Source of the DNA: Maritimibacter dapengensis
GTDB taxonomy: Bacteria > Pseudomonadota > Alphaproteobacteria > Rhodobacterales > Rhodobacteraceae
Direction of reading: 5' to 3'
Assembly: GCF_019218265.1 (NCBI RefSeq)
Contig: NZ_JAHUZE010000003.1
Coordinates: 310,001 to 374,000, forward strand
DNA length: 64,000 nucleotides
Shown: positions 60,114-64,000 of the stretch, piece by piece
Position numbering within the stretch: position 1 is the stretch's first letter
Layout: each line of letters begins with the position of its first letter
Notes under the pieces: generated by a model
Told to the model about the DNA's origin: nothing
Database searches by the model: none
Seen by the model: only the letters and a program-made list of their open reading frames with translations
Position numbers and translations under genes: made by a program

Positions 60114-61700
60114 ATGATAACACCTCTGCTCGCCATCACTCTCGTGCTCGCCGCCTTTCTGGTCGCCTATTCGATCCTTGTCGTGATGGGACACCTCGAG
60201 ACACGGCACATTTCCGCGATGCGCGACCAGACGGCGGAAGAACGGACCTCCATAACGTTCATTTTCGATGACGAAACGTTGTGCGATGCAACTCCGGCGG
60301 CGCGCGACCTGCTCGCCAGCGGACCCGCGCGCGGCAGCGATTGGTCGCGTCTCGTGTTCCTGCTCGAACCCCGGTTTCCCCGGTTGAATGAATGGATCGG
60401 GGATCTGGCCGAAACGGGCGTGATGGACAGACCTTCGAAAGACGGAACGAGCCAGCTTCATGCGGAATGGCACGATGGTATCGCCCGGATCACGCTCAGG
60501 TCGACCGGCACTTCTCAGATGACGCTTGCGCTTGATCAACACGCGCTCGCCGCGATGGACCGAGAGCTGGAAACCCTTCGGGCGGCCACCGAGCGAACGC
60601 CTTTTGCAATTTGGCACGAGGCCGCCAACGGGAATATTTCCTGGTGCAACAAGGCCTATCTGGACCTTCTGGATGCAATTGACGGTCCCGAAGAGACCAC
60701 CAACTGGCCACCGCGCCGGATTTTCGACATCCCGCTCTCAGGCAATACATCGAATGACGGGGAGAACCGCGTACGGATCGCATTGTCACCCCCGGATGCG
60801 GAACAACGGTATTGGTACGAGGTGGACCGCCGCCCATTTTCGGACGGCCAGCTTTGCACGGCGTTACCGGCAGACGAAATCGTTCGCGTGGAGGGCTCTT
60901 TGAACGAATTCGTCACGACACTGACCAAGACCTTTGCGACCCTCCCCATCGGACTCGCGATTTTCAATCGCGAACGGGAACTGGCGATGTTCAATCCTGC
61001 CTTGCTGGATCTCACCGCTCTTCCGGTCGATTTCCTGTGCGCCAAGCCGACGCTTTCGTCCTTTCTCGATCGACTGCGTGAGTTGCAGATGATGCCAGAA
61101 CCGAAGGACTACAAAACCTGGCGTCAGCAGGTAGCAGAGCTTATCACGCAGGCGCGAAACGGAACCTATGAACAGAACTGGACACTTGTGGGCGGGCAGA
61201 CCTACCGGGTCACCGGGCGACCACACCCCGATGGCGCGGTCGCGTTCCTGTTCGAAGACATTTCAACCGAGATCTCTCACGCAAGACGTTTCCGCGCGGA
61301 AATCGAGACCATGCAGGCGGTGCTCGACGCCAATCTGAATGCCACGGCGACGTTTTCGAGCTCAGGTATGCTATCGGTCTTCAACCGCGCATATGCGGAT
61401 TTGTGGGGCTACGATCCGAATGGCTTCGGGGGTAAGGCGTCCATTCTCGATGCGACGACACGTTGGACCGCCGAAAGCACCCCGACGACAGCCTGGCAGG
61501 ATGTTCGTGCCTTCATCACCCAACTCGGCCCACGAGAGGCTTGGAGCACGAACGTATCACTGACCGACGGCCGTGCGCTCAGAATACGAGTCGTTCCTAT
61601 GCCCAACAACAATACGTTGGTGGAGTTCAGGCGCATCGTGCGGGGAAACCGGGAAGAAGGCTTGCCACACGAAGGGCTGTTGCAGGAACGTTCCGGCTGA
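60114..61700 (+). CDS. Membrane-anchored PAS-domain protein without kinase domain
   Basis: A 528-residue protein with one N-terminal helix (ITPLLAITLVLAAFLVAYSI) and at least three PAS-like repeats: about residues 160-225 (TPFAIWHEAANGNISWCNKAY), 275-385 (LPIGLAIFNRERELAMFNPA) and 400-510 (ATATFSSSGMLSVFNRAYADL). No H-box, HATPase, GGDEF or effector domain follows, so it cannot phosphorylate by itself. It may be a sensory scaffold for another kinase. It lies 85 bases after regB on the same strand, so it may be part of that transcript, and 41 bases before tsaE. Confidence 0.82.
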   Translation: MITPLLAITLVLAAFLVAYSILVVMGHLETRHISAMRDQTAEERTSITFIFDDETLCDATPAARDLLASGPARGSDWSRLVFLLEPRFPRLNEWIGDLAETGVMDRPSKDGTSQLHAEWHDGIARITLRSTGTSQMTLALDQHALAAMDRELETLRAATERTPFAIWHEAANGNISWCNKAYLDLLDAIDGPEETTNWPPRRIFDIPLSGNTSNDGENRVRIALSPPDAEQRYWYEVDRRPFSDGQLCTALPADEIVRVEGSLNEFVTTLTKTFATLPIGLAIFNRERELAMFNPALLDLTALPVDFLCAKPTLSSFLDRLRELQMMPEPKDYKTWRQQVAELITQARNGTYEQNWTLVGGQTYRVTGRPHPDGAVAFLFEDISTEISHARRFRAEIETMQAVLDANLNATATFSSSGMLSVFNRAYADLWGYDPNGFGGKASILDATTRWTAESTPTTAWQDVRAFITQLGPREAWSTNVSLTDGRALRIRVVPMPNNNTLVEFRRIVRGNREEGLPHEGLLQERSG

Positions 61701-61741
61701 TCTGGGCTTGTCCTGCTGGGTCGGCGGGCTACAAAGATCAC

Positions 61742-62251
61742 ATGAATTCGCCGGCGATACGTTCCGTGACATTTGACAGCCCGGAGGGCACCTCCGAATT
61801 CGCCGCCTGTCTGGGCGAGTTGATGGCTCCCGGCGATGTCGTGCTCTTGTCCGGTCCGGTCGGAGCAGGCAAGTCGCATTTCGCACGCAGCCTCATACAG
61901 ACTCATCTGAAACGATCCGGCTGCTTCGTCGAGGACGTCCCCTCGCCCACCTTCACGCTCGTTCAAACGTACCATTCTGGTGAAACCGAGATCTGGCACG
62001 CGGATCTTTATCGCCTTACGCATACCGACGAAGTCGAGGAACTTGGCTTGATGGACGCGTTCGACACCGCAATCTGCCTCGTCGAGTGGCCCGACCGGCT
62101 TGGCGATCTGGCGCCCTCGAATGCTCTCTCGCTCACCCTCGAACCGGAAGATGTCGACGTTTTTCCGGAAAGGCGCGTTATGACGCTCACATGGCAGGAT
62201 CCGAAGTGGACGACAATCCTGGAAGCCGCTCTGAGAAAGGCCCACGCATGA
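61742..62251 (+). CDS. tsaE: tRNA threonylcarbamoyladenosine biosynthesis ATPase TsaE
   Basis: A 169-residue ATPase required for the t6A37 modification together with TsaB, TsaC and TsaD. The Walker A motif is GPVGAGKSHF near residue 40, followed by PSPTFTLVQTY and WHADLYRL and closed by VEWPDRLGD, all TsaE signatures. The ATG at 61742 gives the usual family start. It overlaps the next gene as ATGA. The t6A-modified tRNA is the substrate for the MtaB enzyme encoded at 23790-25052. Confidence 0.95.
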   Translation: MNSPAIRSVTFDSPEGTSEFAACLGELMAPGDVVLLSGPVGAGKSHFARSLIQTHLKRSGCFVEDVPSPTFTLVQTYHSGETEIWHADLYRLTHTDEVEELGLMDAFDTAICLVEWPDRLGDLAPSNALSLTLEPEDVDVFPERRVMTLTWQDPKWTTILEAALRKAHA

Positions 62252-63273
62252 GCGGCCGGGGCACGATCATCACCGGCTTTCTGGAGCGAATTGGCTGGGG
62301 CGACGCGACGCGGCATATGCTGGCCGGTGACGCATCGAACCGAAGATATGAGCGGCTCGATCTGCGTGGCCAACCCGCGGTGTTGATGGATGCCCCGACA
62401 GACAAGAACGAGAGTGTAGGGCCATTTGTCGAACTTGCCCGGCATCTTTGCGGCATCGGATTGTCTGCGCCCCGCATTTTTGCAGAGGACCGTAAGAACG
62501 GGCTTCTTCTGATCGAGGATCTTGGCGACGATCTTTTCTCATCCGTCCTGCGCCGGGACCCATTGGCAGAGCAGCCACTCTATCTTGCAGCCACCGATGC
62601 CTTGATCGCGCTGCATAGCGCAAACCACCCAGAACACGCGCCGAATTATGGGCCCGCTAAGATGGTCGAGACCGCAGGGCTCGCGTCGGACTGGTACGCC
62701 TATGGCGCGACCGGGCGGCGCTCTACGGCAGGAAAGGCGGCCATCGCAAATGCGCTCTCGAACGCGTTCGCTTGTCTGGCACCGTGGTCGCCTGTTCTCG
62801 TCCTGCGTGACTATCATGCAGAGAACCTCATCTGGCTTCCGGATCGGGAACCTTCTCATGCGAAAGTCGGGCTTCTCGATTTCCAGGATGCGGGTTTGGG
62901 ACACCCAGCATATGATCTCATGTCGCTGGCCCATGACGTACGCCGCGAAGTGGCACCGGAGACCCGCGCCGCGATGATCCGTCGATATGCTGAAGCCCGA
63001 AACTTGGACCGTGTCGATTTCGAACAGGCCTGCGCCACGGTTTCGGCCCAGCGCAATCTTCGCATTCTTGGCGTCTTTGCCCGACTATCCATGCATTTCG
63101 GAAAGCCGCGATATGTCGACCTGATCCCGACGGTCTGGTCGAACCTGCTTGGCGATGTGTCGCACGAAAACCTGGCCGACCTGGACCGAACGGTGCGCAT
63201 GCACCTGCCAGAACCCACCGAAGCGATCCTAAACGAATTGAGAGCGAAATGCGCGACCGTCCCGACGCTGTGA
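62248..63273 (+). CDS. amgK: Amino-sugar kinase AmgK (aminoglycoside phosphotransferase family)
   Basis: A 341-residue kinase of the aminoglycoside phosphotransferase family. In the peptidoglycan recycling pathway AmgK phosphorylates the anomeric position of MurNAc or GlcNAc. VLRDYHAENLIWLP is the catalytic loop (Asp in LRDYH) and GLLDFQDAGLGHPAYDLMS the metal-binding DFQD segment. The next gene, MurU, uses its product, which supports the assignment. Start by ATGA overlap with tsaE. Confidence 0.9.
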   Translation: MSGRGTIITGFLERIGWGDATRHMLAGDASNRRYERLDLRGQPAVLMDAPTDKNESVGPFVELARHLCGIGLSAPRIFAEDRKNGLLLIEDLGDDLFSSVLRRDPLAEQPLYLAATDALIALHSANHPEHAPNYGPAKMVETAGLASDWYAYGATGRRSTAGKAAIANALSNAFACLAPWSPVLVLRDYHAENLIWLPDREPSHAKVGLLDFQDAGLGHPAYDLMSLAHDVRREVAPETRAAMIRRYAEARNLDRVDFEQACATVSAQRNLRILGVFARLSMHFGKPRYVDLIPTVWSNLLGDVSHENLADLDRTVRMHLPEPTEAILNELRAKCATVPTL

Positions 63274-63944
63274 TGATTTTCGCCGCCGGTTTCGGAACGC
63301 GGATGGGGAGCCTGACGCAAGACCGGCCCAAACCGATGCTCGAGGTCGGCGGGCAACCGTTGATCGACCATGCGCTCGACCTCATCCGTGCAGCAGGGAT
63401 TAAGACCGTCGTAGCCAATCTCCACTTTAAACCCGATGTCCTTGCTGCGCACCTTGCCCCCAAGGGCGTGGCGCTGTCACTCGAACCCGAACGCATCCTT
63501 GAAACTGGCGGTGGCCTGCGGCAGGCAAGAACCCTTCTTGGCTCGGATCCGGTCTTCACCCTGAATTCCGACGCGGTCTGGACAGGCCAGAATCCACTGA
63601 CCCGTTTGGCGCAGGCCTGGAACCCACAAGAGATGGATGCGCTTCTCATGCTGCTCGAGCCGCAGGATGCGAATGGCCACACCGGGCCGGGGGATTTCCT
63701 GCGTGACGGCGACGGTCGCCTGTCGCGGGGACCCGGGCTTATCTATTCCGGTGCGCAGATCATCAAGACGGACGGGTTGGACGCGATCCGAGAGGACGTC
63801 TTCTCCCTGAACCTCTTGTGGGACCAGATGCTCACGCACGACCGCCTGTTCGGAATCGTGCATAAGGGTGGCTGGTGCGACGTCGGTCGACCGGAAGGGA
63901 TTGCGCTGGCAGAATCGCTCCTTCAATCTGCCGGAGATGTTTGA
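63249..63944 (+). CDS. murU: N-acetylmuramate 1-phosphate uridylyltransferase MurU
   Basis: A 231-residue nucleotidyltransferase that would convert MurNAc-1-phosphate to UDP-MurNAc, bypassing de novo synthesis (the fosfomycin-insensitive recycling route). The start RDRPDAVMIFAAGFGTRMG holds the nucleotide-binding GxGTRM motif, followed by RPKPMLEVGGQPLIDH; LNSDAVW is the metal site. The ATG at 63249 overlaps amgK by 25 bases; the internal ATG at 63273 is an alternative. Confidence 0.92.
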   Translation: MRDRPDAVMIFAAGFGTRMGSLTQDRPKPMLEVGGQPLIDHALDLIRAAGIKTVVANLHFKPDVLAAHLAPKGVALSLEPERILETGGGLRQARTLLGSDPVFTLNSDAVWTGQNPLTRLAQAWNPQEMDALLMLLEPQDANGHTGPGDFLRDGDGRLSRGPGLIYSGAQIIKTDGLDAIREDVFSLNLLWDQMLTHDRLFGIVHKGGWCDVGRPEGIALAESLLQSAGDV

Positions 63945-64000
63945 CCCCAGCCCGATCCCCCGCGTGTTCGCTCAAGCACCCGGCGTTGACTTTCCCAAAG
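63937..64000 (+). CDS. addB: Start of addB (double-strand break repair protein AddB), cut by window edge
   Basis: Only 21 codons are in the window, beginning MFDPSPIPRVFAQAPGVDFPK. The string PRVF..PPGVDFP-like is the usual N terminus of alphaproteobacterial AddB, which forms a helicase-nuclease with AddA. It starts eight bases before the murU stop. In many Rhodobacteraceae addB follows amgK-murU. Too little is seen to say more. Confidence 0.65.
   Translation, partial: MFDPSPIPRVFAQAPGVDFPK

Overview
The window looks like one continuous piece of an alphaproteobacterial chromosome, most likely from the Rhodobacteraceae (Roseobacter group). The pointers are a divergent regB / senC-regA redox regulator locus (57.3-60.0 kb), the gene order tsaE - amgK - murU - addB at the right end, a bacterioferritin/imelysin iron cluster behind an Irr-type operator, and a high density of TRAP, tripartite tricarboxylate (TTT) and ABC uptake systems. 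I see no rRNA, transposase, integrase, phage gene or CRISPR array. The only structural RNA gene is tRNA-Lys(TTT).

Region by region: 1-6.5 kb holds an acyl-CoA catabolic cluster (acyl-CoA synthetase cut by the window edge, enoyl-CoA hydratase, two large/small acyl-CoA dehydrogenase pairs on opposite strands, an SDR). 6.5-7.7 kb is an AI-2E family membrane protein. 8.0-10.3 kb is a two-gene UDP-glucuronate/galacturonate cassette. 10.3-15.8 kb is an iron cluster: IrpA-type imelysin, Bfd, bacterioferritin, di-heme oxidoreductase, second imelysin and a DUF1513 protein. 16-23.1 kb is a hydroxycinnamate-type catabolic locus: feruloyl-CoA synthetase divergent from a crotonase - MarR - amidohydrolase - TRAP operon. 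23.1-26.1 kb is housekeeping (PaiB-like, mtaB, dapF, tRNA-Lys). 26.2-34.3 kb is a TTT transporter with an aldehyde dehydrogenase, class III aminotransferase, UPF0261 protein and IclR regulator.

34.3-50.7 kb is the least familiar part. A branched-chain-type ABC transporter, a MarR regulator, a thioesterase, a phenylacetate-CoA-ligase-like enzyme, a GcvT/LigM-like tetrahydrofolate methyltransferase, a LysR regulator, a TRAP transporter and an indolepyruvate:ferredoxin oxidoreductase pair lie side by side. Two promoters in it, 8.6 kb apart, carry near-identical 14-bp GTTG-N6-CAAC operators. I read it as a candidate undescribed regulon for an aromatic, possibly methoxylated, acid.

50.8-55.6 kb is a zinc locus (znuBC-zur divergent from znuA, with a clear Zur box, then NicO and DUF1007 proteins). 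55.6-56.5 kb holds three tiny translationally coupled genes of unknown function. 56.9-60.0 kb is lipoprotein - regA - senC divergent from regB, with an FNR-like box at a class II position before regA. 60.1-64 kb is a PAS protein, tsaE, amgK, murU and the start of addB. In three of the four solute transporters a strong hairpin separates the binding-protein gene from the permease genes, which suggests differential expression within each operon.
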